49,332 nt of DNA from DSOI01 sp041394885 (GTDB taxonomy: Bacteria; Acidobacteriota; Terriglobia; Bryobacterales; Bryobacteraceae), in NCBI GenBank assembly GCA_041394885.1, contig JAWKHI010000050.1:1-49332 (forward strand), in the 5' to 3' direction. The position numbers and the translations under genes were made by a program. The stretch's first letter is position 1. Every line of letters begins with the position of its first letter. Shown piece by piece: positions 8,661 through 18,886 of the stretch. Under the pieces are notes generated by a model. That model made no database searches and was not told where the DNA came from. It was given only the letters and a program-made list of their open reading frames with translations.

Positions 8661-9479
8661 TCAGTTCCAGCCCGCCGCCACCACAAATTCGCCCGGCAGC
8701 GCGTAGCCCTGCCCCGCCTGCCGGTAGGCTGCGATGGTGTCGAGATAGGCCACGCGGGCTTGCTCCCGAATCTCCTCGCTGAAACGCGAATATGCCATCG
8801 CAACCGGACCTCCCACGAAGGCCGCACCCACGGCTTCATCGGCGGTAGCGTAGTCGAGCACCGTGCGGATGCGGTCGAGCTCCACCCGTCCAAACCCCGT
8901 CTGTTCGAGCGCAGTACCCAGGTTCCTCCCCGTGCCCAGCTGGAAAAACATCGGACACACTTCGCTCTCCACCCGCGCCTCCACCACTGGAAAGATTCCC
9001 GCCCATCCGCATCGCGCCCGCTCTCCCCAAACCGCCGCCACCAGCCGACCGCCCGGACGCAGCATGGTCCGCATCGCCTGGAGCGCCGCCATCGGATCGG
9101 GAACGTACATCAGCCCCAGAGAGCAAAGGATCGCGTCGAAGCTCGCCTCGGGAAAATCCATCTCCTCCGCACCGGCGCGGACGAATCGTACATTGCCCAT
9201 CCCCGCGCGCGCCGCTTCCGCGCTCGCGTGCTCCACCATCCGCTCACTGATATCGGCGCCAATCACCTCGCCGCTCTTCCCTACCGCGGACGCCGCCGGA
9301 AACGTCACCAATCCAGTTCCGCACGCCACGTCCAGAACGCGTTCCCCCGGTCGCAAGGCCGCCATCTCCAACAGACGCCGCTGCGCCGGCTCCACTTGCC
9401 GCGCCCAGCCGGACTCGTAGTCTTCGCACGCCCGGTCCCAGCCGTAACGCTGTATCCGCAACTGGAGTCTGGCATCCAT
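8661..9479 (-). CDS. class I SAM-dependent methyltransferase (UbiE/Methyltransf_11 type)
   Basis: A 272-residue protein. ATG at 9479 is used rather than the open upstream extension to 9623, because that extension overlaps the OsmC gene and is low in complexity. Motif I is VLDVACGTGL (49-58), followed by an acidic motif (GADISERMVEHA), a D-A-I-L-C-S-L-G-L-M-Y motif IV region and LRPGGRLVAAVWG. This is the standard Rossmann order of small-molecule methyltransferases. The C-terminal third (about 180-272) is a helical cap. It starts 2 bp after the OsmC-like stop codon (TAG-CG-ATG), so translation of the two is probably coupled. The substrate is unknown. Confidence 0.85.
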   Translation of the reverse strand: MDARLQLRIQRYGWDRACEDYESGWARQVEPAQRRLLEMAALRPGERVLDVACGTGLVTFPAASAVGKSGEVIGADISERMVEHASAEAARAGMGNVRFVRAGAEEMDFPEASFDAILCSLGLMYVPDPMAALQAMRTMLRPGGRLVAAVWGERARCGWAGIFPVVEARVESEVCPMFFQLGTGRNLGTALEQTGFGRVELDRIRTVLDYATADEAVGAAFVGGPVAMAYSRFSEEIREQARVAYLDTIAAYRQAGQGYALPGEFVVAAGWN

Positions 9480-9481
9480 CG

Positions 9482-9985
9482 CTACTTCGCTCCCACCTGC
9501 ACCTCGACGCGGACGTCCTGCGCCTGCGCCCACACATTCAGGAACGAGCTCGCCTCGTTGGCTTGCTCGATCAGCGCTCGCACTTCTTCCTCCGGCGCGT
9601 CGCTCTCGATCCGAACCAAGCACCGGACCTGTTCATAACCGGGGCAGCGTCCTTTCAGCCCGTACTCGTAGGCCGCGTCCATATCCGCCTGCACTTCCAC
9701 CTCCAGCGCGCGCAACGGAATTTCGCGGCGCGCCGCCCACATCGCGTACCCGATGGCCAGACAGCTTCCAAGCGACGCCCGGCCATAAATGCCCGGATTT
9801 GGCGCGCTGCCGGTTCCGCCCGATTTCGGCGACATATCCACGCGCAGCTTCCAAGCGCCCTCTTCCGCTTCGCACACGAGTCCTTCCTGCAGGCGCACTT
9901 TTGTCACGGCGGTCATTCGTCCAATCGCGGGGCGCAGCTCGAGCGCTTTCGCATTCCGGTCCAGAATCGTCTTGGTCGTCTCCAC
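9482..9985 (-). CDS. OsmC/Ohr family protein lacking the second cysteine
   Basis: A 167-residue protein if the GTG at 9985 is the start. It has GGAGG five bases upstream, and it removes the overlap with the divergent sulfatase that an upstream start at 10048 or 10060 would cause. The OsmC fold is suggested by SPKSGGTGSAPNPGIYGRAS followed by LGSCLAIGYAMWAARREIPL (first Cys at 75). In thiol peroxidases of this family a second Cys lies in a CP-type motif near the C-terminus; here the equivalent stretch reads EQANEASSFLNVW, without Cys. The peroxide-reducing dithiol is therefore probably absent, as in OsmC-like proteins of other or unknown function. It is coupled to the methyltransferase. Confidence 0.8.
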   Translation of the reverse strand: METTKTILDRNAKALELRPAIGRMTAVTKVRLQEGLVCEAEEGAWKLRVDMSPKSGGTGSAPNPGIYGRASLGSCLAIGYAMWAARREIPLRALEVEVQADMDAAYEYGLKGRCPGYEQVRCLVRIESDAPEEEVRALIEQANEASSFLNVWAQAQDVRVEVQVGAK

Positions 9986-10058
9986 AATAGCCTCCGTTGG
10001 TAAACGCGTGATCGGCTCCCCAAAAAGCTCACCGGCCGTGTGATACATTGGCGGCAAC

Positions 10059-11477
10059 ATGTCGACTCGCCGTCAGTTCCTGCCGCAATTGATGTCCCCC
10101 CTTCTCCCTGGCCTCGCGCCCGCCTTTGCACAAGGCCGCGGCCGCAAGCCCAATGTCCTGATGATCGCCGTCGACGATCTCAATGACTGGGTGGGATGCC
10201 TCGGCGGCCATCCCGATGGGCGCTCCCCCAATCTTGACCGGTTGGCTTCCCAAGGCGTACTGTTCACCAACACACACTGCGCCGCGCCTTTGTGCAATCC
10301 CTCGCGCGCCGCCATCATGACGGGGATCCGCCCGTCCACTTCCGGCGTCTACGACAACAACCAGCCGATGCGGAAGTCTTCCGTCCTGAAGGATGCCGTC
10401 ACGATGACGCAGCACTTTCGGGCCGGCGGTTATCGCGTCGTGGGCGGCGGCAAGATCTATCATGGCGCGTATCCCGATCCCGCCAGTTGGGACGAATACT
10501 TCCCGTCGCAAACCAAGAACAAACCGGATGATCCCGTGCCCGCCAAGCGGCCCGCCAACGGCATTCCCGACACCGGGCATTTCGATTGGGGCCCGGTGAA
10601 AGAGCCCGACAGCAGGATGGGCGATTTCCAGGTAGTCGACTGGGCGCTCTCGGAGTTGAACCGCAAGCAGAACGATCCGCTTTTTCTCGCCTGCGGCCTC
10701 TTCCGTCCCCACCTGCCCTGGTACGTTCCGGCGAAGTATTTTGACCTGTTCCCGCGCGACAAGATCACGCTGCCGAAAGTCAAGGCCGACGACCTTGACG
10801 ACGTTCCGCCCATCGGCGTCAAGTTCGCAAAGCCCAATGGCGACCACAAAAAGGTAATCGATCACAACCAGTGGCGCGAGGGCGTGCAAGCCTACCTCGC
10901 CTCGATCGCCTTCATGGATGCGTGCCTCGGGCGCCTCATGGATGGCTTCGCCAAGAGTCCCCTCGCGCAGGACACCGTCGTCGTCCTGTGGAGCGACCAT
11001 GGCTGGCACCTGGGCGAAAAGCTCCACTGGCGCAAGTTCACGCTCTGGGAGGAAGCCACCCGCAACGTCTTTCTCATGAAGGTGCCCGGCCTCACCAAGC
11101 CGGGAGGCCGCTGCGCGCGCCCCGTCAGCATGATGGATCTCTATCCCACTCTGACGGACCTGTGCGGGCTCCCGCCGCGCAAAGAGCTCGAAGGCGAATC
11201 CATCCGGCCGCTCCTACGCAATCCGCAAGCCGACTGGACGCGGCCCGCTGTCACCACCTACTTCCGCAACAACCACTCCGTGCGCGACGAGCGCTGGCGC
11301 TACGTCCACTACTCCGACGGCGGCGAGGAGCTCTACGATCACAACGCCGATCCGCAGGAGTGGACCAACCTCGCCGGCCGCAGCGAATACGCGGCCGTCA
11401 AACGCGACCTCGCACGGTGGCTCCCGCGCGTCAACGCCGCCGAGTCCCCGCATCAGCGCGGGTCATCCGGCGAGTAG
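10059..11477 (+). CDS. Tat-exported sulfatase, iduronate-2-sulfatase-like
   Basis: A 472-residue protein. The N-terminus MSTRRQFLPQLMSPLLPG is a short twin-arginine signal. The metal-binding pair D39-D40 lies in NVLMIAVDDLNDW. The sulfatase signature C79-N-P-S-R83 contains the cysteine that becomes formylglycine, followed by AAIMTGIRPSTSG. A second metal site is WSDHGWHLGEKLHWRKF. The domain order and the closing RYVHYSDGGEELYDHNADP stretch resemble bacterial homologues of iduronate-2-sulfatase. It should hydrolyse a sulfate ester on a polysaccharide outside the cytoplasm. A formylglycine-generating enzyme is not encoded in the window. It is divergent from the OsmC-like gene, with 73 bp between the chosen starts. 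Confidence 0.92.
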   Translation: MSTRRQFLPQLMSPLLPGLAPAFAQGRGRKPNVLMIAVDDLNDWVGCLGGHPDGRSPNLDRLASQGVLFTNTHCAAPLCNPSRAAIMTGIRPSTSGVYDNNQPMRKSSVLKDAVTMTQHFRAGGYRVVGGGKIYHGAYPDPASWDEYFPSQTKNKPDDPVPAKRPANGIPDTGHFDWGPVKEPDSRMGDFQVVDWALSELNRKQNDPLFLACGLFRPHLPWYVPAKYFDLFPRDKITLPKVKADDLDDVPPIGVKFAKPNGDHKKVIDHNQWREGVQAYLASIAFMDACLGRLMDGFAKSPLAQDTVVVLWSDHGWHLGEKLHWRKFTLWEEATRNVFLMKVPGLTKPGGRCARPVSMMDLYPTLTDLCGLPPRKELEGESIRPLLRNPQADWTRPAVTTYFRNNHSVRDERWRYVHYSDGGEELYDHNADPQEWTNLAGRSEYAAVKRDLARWLPRVNAAESPHQRGSSGE

Positions 11478-11486
11478 CCGGGCGCC

Positions 11487-11528
11487 CAACTATTGAAACG
11501 CAACTACTGAAACCCACTTATTGAAACA
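11487..11528. repeat. three tandem 14-bp units at the 3' end of the tenI/thiE-like gene
   Basis: Units are 11487-11500, 11501-11514 and 11515-11528. The core ACTATTGAAAC is conserved with one to three changes per unit. Read on the minus strand, each unit contains TTTCARTAR, that is Phe-Gln-stop, and the first unit met by the gene supplies its real stop at 11518-11520. It looks like a local triplication of the gene's end. Confidence 0.8.
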
Positions 11529-12078
11529 TGGATATGCCGGCGACGCCCGCCGCCCCCGCCTGCATACACCCGGGGGCATTGCGGGCATTCACGCCGCCCA
11601 GCGCCAGCACCGGAATCCCGACGCTCTCCGCCGCCTGCCGCAGACCCTCCAACCCTACGGGATCCCCTTGCCCCGTCTTCGAGGGCGACAAAAAGATAGG
11701 GCTGTACATCGCATAGTCCGCCCCTTCGGCCTCGGCGGTGCGCAGCTCCTCGATCGAATGGCAAGACACCCCGATCAGGAATCCCGCCGGTGCGATCGCG
11801 CGGACCCGTTCCGGCGACATCGAGCCCGACGGCAAGTGGACGCCTCCCGCCTCGAGCGCCAGCGCCACGTCGAGGCGCGTGTTCACCACAATCCGGGTCC
11901 CGCGCGGATTCGGAAGTGACAACGCCCGGCTCACCAGGCTGGCGAGCTCCCGCGCCGGCAGGTCCTTTTCCCGTATTTGCACCAGGTCCACACCGGCCTC
12001 CACCGCCCGTGCGATGCTCGCGAGCAGCGGTTCGACGCCCCCGATCGCACGCCGGTCCGTAATGTAGCAGCGCAGCAT
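11518..12078 (-). CDS. ThiE/TenI family protein, TenI-like (thiazole tautomerase or thiamine-phosphate synthase)
   Basis: A 186-residue TIM-barrel protein; starts at ATG 12078, five bases after the FmdE-like stop. QIREKDLPARELASL (about 34-48) and the closing ALGGVNARNAPGCMQAGAAG are shared by ThiE and TenI. Where ThiE normally has a HxGQxD-type motif, this protein has HLPSGSM (81-87), and it keeps GVSCHSIEEL with His107. Both are TenI-like features, and TenI lacks the diphosphate-binding residues of ThiE. I therefore lean to thiazole tautomerase or a divergent relative. It is at the end of the modB-modC-fmdE operon, and its stop lies in a 14-bp tandem repeat. Confidence 0.75.
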   Translation of the reverse strand: MLRCYITDRRAIGGVEPLLASIARAVEAGVDLVQIREKDLPARELASLVSRALSLPNPRGTRIVVNTRLDVALALEAGGVHLPSGSMSPERVRAIAPAGFLIGVSCHSIEELRTAEAEGADYAMYSPIFLSPSKTGQGDPVGLEGLRQAAESVGIPVLALGGVNARNAPGCMQAGAAGVAGISMFQ

Positions 12079-12083
12079 GCCGC

Positions 12084-12674
12084 CTACCCCGCCGGCTCCC
12101 AATATTGTTCGCCGGCGCAAGCCCGGCACAGCACCTGTCCTTCCCGCTCCACTTCCCGCTGAAAGTTGATGCCTTCGCCGCACACCTGGCACGCCACCCT
12201 CGGCCCTTTGAATCCGGGCATGTCTTCCGGACCCACGCGCACCCGCACCCAGTGGTGCGCGAACAGATCCTTATCGCCTAGCTGCCTGTATGCCGTCATC
12301 TGCTGCCGGTTGCGATCCTCGATTTCGGGGAATAGTTCGCGCGCTTTCTCCTTCGAAGACTCGAGCGCCACCACGCGCACCGCCCGGTCCGCCGTCAGGT
12401 CGCAGAATGTGGCCGCCACTTTGCCGAAGTCCCGGAACTTGAGCGCCCGTTTGCCCAGGCGGCATCCCGTCACCACGGTAATCGCATCGGTGGCGCAGCG
12501 GTCGATCTCGACAAACGTCACCAGCCGCTTGCGATGCGCGCCGGTGGGATCGTCGAGCCCCAACAGGCCGAGTCCGTGCACCGCCAGACGCAGGCCCAGT
12601 ATTTGGCCCGCGCACATGTGCCCATGCGCCTGTTCGGCCATCGCCACATATTCGTCAAAGTCTCGGAGCGGCAT
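12084..12674 (-). CDS. FmdE family protein with C-terminal zinc ribbon
   Basis: A 196-residue protein, starting at ATG 12674; a purine-rich GGGAG abuts the start, so a slightly different start is possible. The N-terminal part has AEQAHGHMCAGQILGLRLA (about 13-31), the H-G-H-x-C signature of the formylmethanofuran dehydrogenase subunit E family, then VEIDRCATDAITVVTGCRLG. The C-terminus is a four-cysteine ribbon (C162, C165, C183, C186). FmdE-like proteins were first noticed beside molybdenum or tungsten formylmethanofuran dehydrogenases, but most bacterial members have no proven role. It lies 66 bp downstream of modC and 5 bp before the TenI-like gene, suggesting a link to molybdate metabolism. 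Confidence 0.85.
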   Translation of the reverse strand: MPLRDFDEYVAMAEQAHGHMCAGQILGLRLAVHGLGLLGLDDPTGAHRKRLVTFVEIDRCATDAITVVTGCRLGKRALKFRDFGKVAATFCDLTADRAVRVVALESSKEKARELFPEIEDRNRQQMTAYRQLGDKDLFAHHWVRVRVGPEDMPGFKGPRVACQVCGEGINFQREVEREGQVLCRACAGEQYWEPAG

Positions 12675-12740
12675 CTCCCTTAGTGTAGGCCACGGTTCCG
12701 CTGGCGGCGCGCGGACAGACAGCCACCTTTGAGCCAAGCC

Positions 12741-13817
12741 TTAAAGTACGCGGAGCAGAACACCCGGAAACTCGACGACCCACTCTTTGCTGTTGCTGCT
12801 CTTGTAGCGCTCGAAGTCCAGCCTCGGCATCACCACCCCGATCCCGCCCGCGAAATCGAGCCGCACCGATTCCGGACGCTCCGAAATCCGCTCGAGCGTC
12901 GCCGGACATTGGTTCGCCCCCAGCCGGCCGTCGCGCGGGCGCGCCGTCAATAGCTCCGGACGCACGTAAAGAATCACCCGGTCGCCTTTGAAATGCCCCG
13001 GAAAATAAGGGCCATGCAAGTCGGTTTCTCCAAGGCGGAGCGTGCTCGTGTTGCGCCCCGGGTCCAACGCGCGGATCTCCACCGGCAGAAGGTTGTAGCG
13101 GCCGAGCAGTCGCGCGATGTCTTCGCTCGCCGGTTGGTCGAGCACCTGCCGCGGCGCACCGCTTTGCACCACGCTCCCCTGATGCACCACCAGCATCTGG
13201 TCGCCCAGCTCGAAGCACTCGTCGAGGTCGTGGGTTACCAGCAACACTGGCGTCGCGAACTCCGCGCGCACCTGGCGGAGCACGGCATAAAGGTCCGCCC
13301 GCAGCGACTGGTCCAGACCCCGCGCCGGTTCGTCAAGCAGCAGCACCCGGGGCGCCGCCAGCAACGCCCGGGCGATCGAGCATCGCTGTTTCTGCCCCCC
13401 GGAAAGCTCGTGCGGACGCCGCCCCGCGATCTCGCCCAACCGGAACCGCTCGATCATTTCCGACACCCGCCGGTAGCGTTCGAGCTTCGGCAGGCGTTCG
13501 GCCGCGAAGTCCAGGTTTTCCCGCAGCGTGCGATGCGGGAACAGCGCGTAATTCTGGAAGACGTAGCCGCAATGCCGGTCCCGCGCGGGCAGATTCACGC
13601 CCGTCGCGCCGTCAAACAGCACAGTCTCCCCGATGGCGATGCGTCCCTCTCGCGGCCGCACGAATCCGGCGATGCAGTCGAGCGTTAGCGTCTTGCCCGC
13701 GCCGCTCGGCCCGAACAGCACCGTCACCCCGCCCCCTGCCTCGAACTTCATATCCAGGGTGAACGGCGCCGAATCCGGCCGCGCCGGAAAATGCTGCCGG
13801 ATCCGGACGTCAATCAT
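12741..13817 (-). CDS. modC: molybdate-type ABC transporter ATP-binding protein
   Basis: A 358-residue ATPase. Walker A GPSGAGKT (36-43), Q-loop VFQNYALFPH (86-95), signature LSGGQKQR (138-145) and Walker B LLLDEP (159-164) are intact. About 100 C-terminal residues after GRYNLLPVEIRAL form a TOBE/Mop-type oxyanion-binding region. The start ATG overlaps the modB stop as ATGA, so the two are translationally coupled. The N-terminal motif order and the adjoining permease fit molybdate or tungstate import. Sulfate or another oxyanion cannot be excluded without the binding protein, and no modA is present here. Confidence 0.85.
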   Translation of the reverse strand: MIDVRIRQHFPARPDSAPFTLDMKFEAGGGVTVLFGPSGAGKTLTLDCIAGFVRPREGRIAIGETVLFDGATGVNLPARDRHCGYVFQNYALFPHRTLRENLDFAAERLPKLERYRRVSEMIERFRLGEIAGRRPHELSGGQKQRCSIARALLAAPRVLLLDEPARGLDQSLRADLYAVLRQVRAEFATPVLLVTHDLDECFELGDQMLVVHQGSVVQSGAPRQVLDQPASEDIARLLGRYNLLPVEIRALDPGRNTSTLRLGETDLHGPYFPGHFKGDRVILYVRPELLTARPRDGRLGANQCPATLERISERPESVRLDFAGGIGVVMPRLDFERYKSSNSKEWVVEFPGVLLRVL

Positions 13818-14500
13818 AAGACGGACCCGGCCCGGCTGCGTTCACTCACCGGAGCAAGCCGATTGGCCAGCCACAGTATCGCCAGCGCCACCGCCGAGAT
13901 CACGATCACCAGCGTCCGCGCCAGATCCCCGTTGCCCGCCTCCACGGCATCGTAGATGGCCACGGCCACCGTTTGCGTCCGTCCCGGGATGTTGCCGGCG
14001 AGCATGATCGTCACCCCGAAATCGCCCAGCGAGCGGGCGAACGCGAGCGCCGTCGCCGCCAGAATCGGCCGCAGGACCAGCGGCAGAGTCACCGCAGTGA
14101 ACACCCTCCATTCCGGCGCGCCCAGCGTCCGCGCGGCGCGTTCGTAACTGTGGTCCACCGATTCGAGCGCCGCCCGCGCGTACTTGATCAACAGCGGGGC
14201 CGAGTGCAGCAGCGCCGCGAGCACCGCCGCTTTCCAAGTGAAGACAAGGGGTCCGCCGAACACCCACTCCCAGGCGCGGCCAACCACGCTGTCACGCCCG
14301 ATCAGGACGAGGAGATAGTAGCCGAGCACGGTGGGCGGCAGCACCAGCGGAAGCGTGAGTACCGCGTCCAGCCCTTCTTTGCCCCGAAATTCGAAGTTGG
14401 CGAGCAGGTAAGCGAAGCCCAGCCCAATCAGGACCGCGAGGATCGTGGCCAGCGCCGCCACGCGCAGGCTGAGCCAAAGGGGAAACCAGTCGATCGCCAT
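13814..14500 (-). CDS. modB: molybdate-type ABC transporter permease
   Basis: A 228-residue inner-membrane protein with five to six hydrophobic segments. It carries the cytoplasmic EAA loop (SYERAARTLGAPEWRVF followed by LPLVLRP) that docks on the ATPase, and the DAVLTLPLVLPPTVLGYYLL stretch typical of ModB. AAGGA is found 7-8 bases before the ATG. Overlaps modC by 4 bp. The periplasmic binding protein gene modA would normally precede modB; instead an IrrE-like gene follows a 53-bp gap, so ModA must be encoded elsewhere or the system uses another receptor. Confidence 0.87.
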   Translation of the reverse strand: MAIDWFPLWLSLRVAALATILAVLIGLGFAYLLANFEFRGKEGLDAVLTLPLVLPPTVLGYYLLVLIGRDSVVGRAWEWVFGGPLVFTWKAAVLAALLHSAPLLIKYARAALESVDHSYERAARTLGAPEWRVFTAVTLPLVLRPILAATALAFARSLGDFGVTIMLAGNIPGRTQTVAVAIYDAVEAGNGDLARTLVIVISAVALAILWLANRLAPVSERSRAGSVL

Positions 14501-14553
14501 CGGAGATCCTTCATTATTTCACTCTCCGGCTCGCTTCACTCTGACGTACCGGA

Positions 14554-15108
14554 TCAAATGACGATGCCATCCATCCGGAACACCTTGCGCGATGGCGTGA
14601 ACGGCGGGATCGGCTTTGCGGCGAGCATCGGCCCCCCGTGAACCCGGAACGACGAAAAGGGGCGCCGCTCGCCCGTGACGTAGTAGTGGCGCAGATACGC
14701 CAGGTCTGCGCCTGAGTAGTCCGACAGCCACTGATCCGCTGCCAGCACCCCGGCCTCGTGCAGAAGGGTCAGGGCAAACTCAGCCGCTTCCCGTTCGTAG
14801 TCGAGGACCATCGCCAGACGCTCGGACTCCACCGGCGGCTTGTGCAGTTGGCCGATCTCGAGCGCATCCGCGCGTTTGTTCCATTGCACGGTATGCCCGA
14901 ACAGATGCGCCAACAGGAACAGACGCTGCTCGGGCGTCACGGCGTAGTCGATATGGATCTCGGCCCCGTCGAGATCGCCGGTCAGCGGATCCGGGATGTC
15001 GCGGGTCACCACCGGGATGCCGTATCCCGCGGTGATCCGCGCTTCCGCCAGTCGGGCATACTCGGCGTAGGGCGGCGGCTGGTCGTTTCGGCTGCGATCC
15101 TGGTCCAA
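14554..15108 (-). CDS. IrrE/ImmA (DUF955)-like protein with degenerate zinc site
   Basis: A 184-residue protein; TTG at 15108 is the only reasonable start, 18 bases after the gyrB stop. The centre has LFLLAHLFGHTVQW (63-76) followed by YEREAAEFALTLLHEAG (104-120). Spacing and flanks match the IrrE/ImmA peptidase fold, whose motif is H-E-x-x-H plus a downstream Glu in E-R-E-A-x-x-F-A. Here the catalytic Glu is Leu69 (H68-L-F-G-H72) while both His and the downstream E-R-E-A motif remain. It may bind zinc without cleaving peptides, or be a distinct subfamily. No HTH partner lies next to it. Function unknown. Confidence 0.65.
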   Translation of the reverse strand: MDQDRSRNDQPPPYAEYARLAEARITAGYGIPVVTRDIPDPLTGDLDGAEIHIDYAVTPEQRLFLLAHLFGHTVQWNKRADALEIGQLHKPPVESERLAMVLDYEREAAEFALTLLHEAGVLAADQWLSDYSGADLAYLRHYYVTGERRPFSSFRVHGGPMLAAKPIPPFTPSRKVFRMDGIVI

Positions 15109-15126
15109 ACCGTTGATCCCGCCCGC

Positions 15127-17553
<2,427 letters not shown>

Positions 17554-17619
17554 ATTTTGTTGTGTCGAATCAGGTCGGGATCAAGTCTGGTTGCCCAGCT
17601 ACTGCGGCTATCCGCGGGG

Positions 17620-18732
17620 TCAGATCCGCATCGGCATAATCACGTAGCGGTAGGTGTAGTTCACTTCTTCGCCGCCCGGCTGCAATTCGCCCGCATTCGC
17701 CGAATCCTTGAAGATGAACTGAATTTGCGTCTCCGGGCATGCGCGGAGGAACTCCAGGACGTAAAAGGCGTTGAAACCGATTTCGGTGGCCGGTCCGTCG
17801 TAGGTCGCCATCAGGCTCTCTTCGCTCTCTCCGGTCTCTGACAGTGAGGAGTGTACTTTCAGCTCGCCCGGTTCGATGCGAATGCGCACGGCGTGGGACC
17901 GCTCGTCGGAAAACTGGGCCACGCGTTCGAGCGTGGAACGAAACTCGTCCCGGCCGATGGTGATTGAGTAGGGCTGCTCCTTCGGCAGCACGCGTTCGTA
18001 GTCGGGGAAGTTGCCTGTCAGCTTCCGGCTGATCAGCAAACGGTCGCCCAGTTGGAAGAACAGATGGTTATCGGTGGCGCCGAACTGGAATGCCGCTCCC
18101 TCGGCCGCATCGCCGGCCAGCTTCAACAGTTCCGTCATCGCCTTCCGCGGCAATAGCGCGCGGTACGACGCTCCCGGGCCAAGCGCCATGGGACGCTCCA
18201 CTAACGCCAGCCGGTGGCCATCGGTCGCCACCATCACCAACGATTCCGGCTTTAGCAGCAGCAGGCCGCCATTGAGCGTGAAGCGCGATTCCTCGGCCGA
18301 TATCGAGAAAATCGTCTGCTGGATCATGCTCGCAAACTGCGCAGCCGGAATTTCGGCCAGCTTCTCCGTCATCTGCGGGAGCTCCGGGTAGCTCTCGCGC
18401 GACATGCCGGCGATACGCGTACGGGACCGCCCGCAGACGATCGACACCCATTGATTGTCTCCGAACTTGATTTGCAAATCGGAGTCCGGCAATAGGCGCA
18501 CGTAGTCGAGAAAGCGCTTGGCGGGGATCGTCCCGGAGCCGGTCTTCTTCACCGTCGCCGGACACCCGCAGCGTACACCCAACTCGAGATCGGTGGCCGT
18601 GAATTGCACGCGGTCCTGCGATGCTTCGATCAACAGATTGCTCAGGATCGGGATCGTTGTCCGCTTCTCAACGACCCCCTGCGTCAGAACGAGTTCTCGA
18701 ACCAGATCCGATTTTGAAACCGTAAATTCCAT
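17620..18732 (-). CDS. dnaN: DNA polymerase III beta sliding clamp
   Basis: A 370-residue protein, of normal length. It starts MEFTVSKSDLVRELVLTQG and ends with YRYVIMPMRI, the standard clamp C-terminus. Between them are PILSNLLIEA (domain 1), IPAKRFLDYVRLLPD and FSISAEESRFTLNGGLL (domain 2 region). It tethers the replicative polymerase to DNA as a dimeric ring. It is separated from dnaA by a 341-bp spacer that carries DnaA-box-like sites, so it may have its own promoter there. Confidence 0.97.
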   Translation of the reverse strand: MEFTVSKSDLVRELVLTQGVVEKRTTIPILSNLLIEASQDRVQFTATDLELGVRCGCPATVKKTGSGTIPAKRFLDYVRLLPDSDLQIKFGDNQWVSIVCGRSRTRIAGMSRESYPELPQMTEKLAEIPAAQFASMIQQTIFSISAEESRFTLNGGLLLLKPESLVMVATDGHRLALVERPMALGPGASYRALLPRKAMTELLKLAGDAAEGAAFQFGATDNHLFFQLGDRLLISRKLTGNFPDYERVLPKEQPYSITIGRDEFRSTLERVAQFSDERSHAVRIRIEPGELKVHSSLSETGESEESLMATYDGPATEIGFNAFYVLEFLRACPETQIQFIFKDSANAGELQPGGEEVNYTYRYVIMPMRI

Positions 18733-18850
18733 GAGCGTGTCCCAATTCCTCGAGGGGTCAGAATCTCCACTAAGGGTTCCGCGATAGCTCCGTTAAAGCC
18801 GGCATTGAGCTGCGCGCGACGGCGGCCGGAAAAAGCCCTGCGCTGCGATT

Positions 18851-18878
18851 ATCTCTCCGTACAGACTGATGGAGAGAT
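18851..18878. repeat. 8-bp inverted repeat in the dnaA-dnaN spacer
   Basis: ATCTCTCC (18851-18858) and GGAGAGAT (18871-18878) form a perfect stem with a 12-base loop; the final T is also the first base of the DnaA box. No T-run follows on either strand, so a structural origin element or weak terminator after dnaA are both possible. Confidence 0.55.
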
Positions 18879-18886
18879 GTGTATAA
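18878..18886 (-). promoter_or_regulatory. DnaA box, perfect consensus type
   Basis: The + strand reads TGTGTATAA, that is TTATACACA on the minus strand, which fits the E. coli consensus TTAT(C/A)CA(C/A)A. It is the only perfect box I noticed in the spacer. Confidence 0.65.

Noticed and set aside
9480..9623. Upstream extension of the methyltransferase to 9623.
   Set aside because: It would overlap the OsmC-like gene by over 140 bp with low-complexity Arg/Gly/Ala residues; ATG 9479 gives a normal start right after the OsmC stop.
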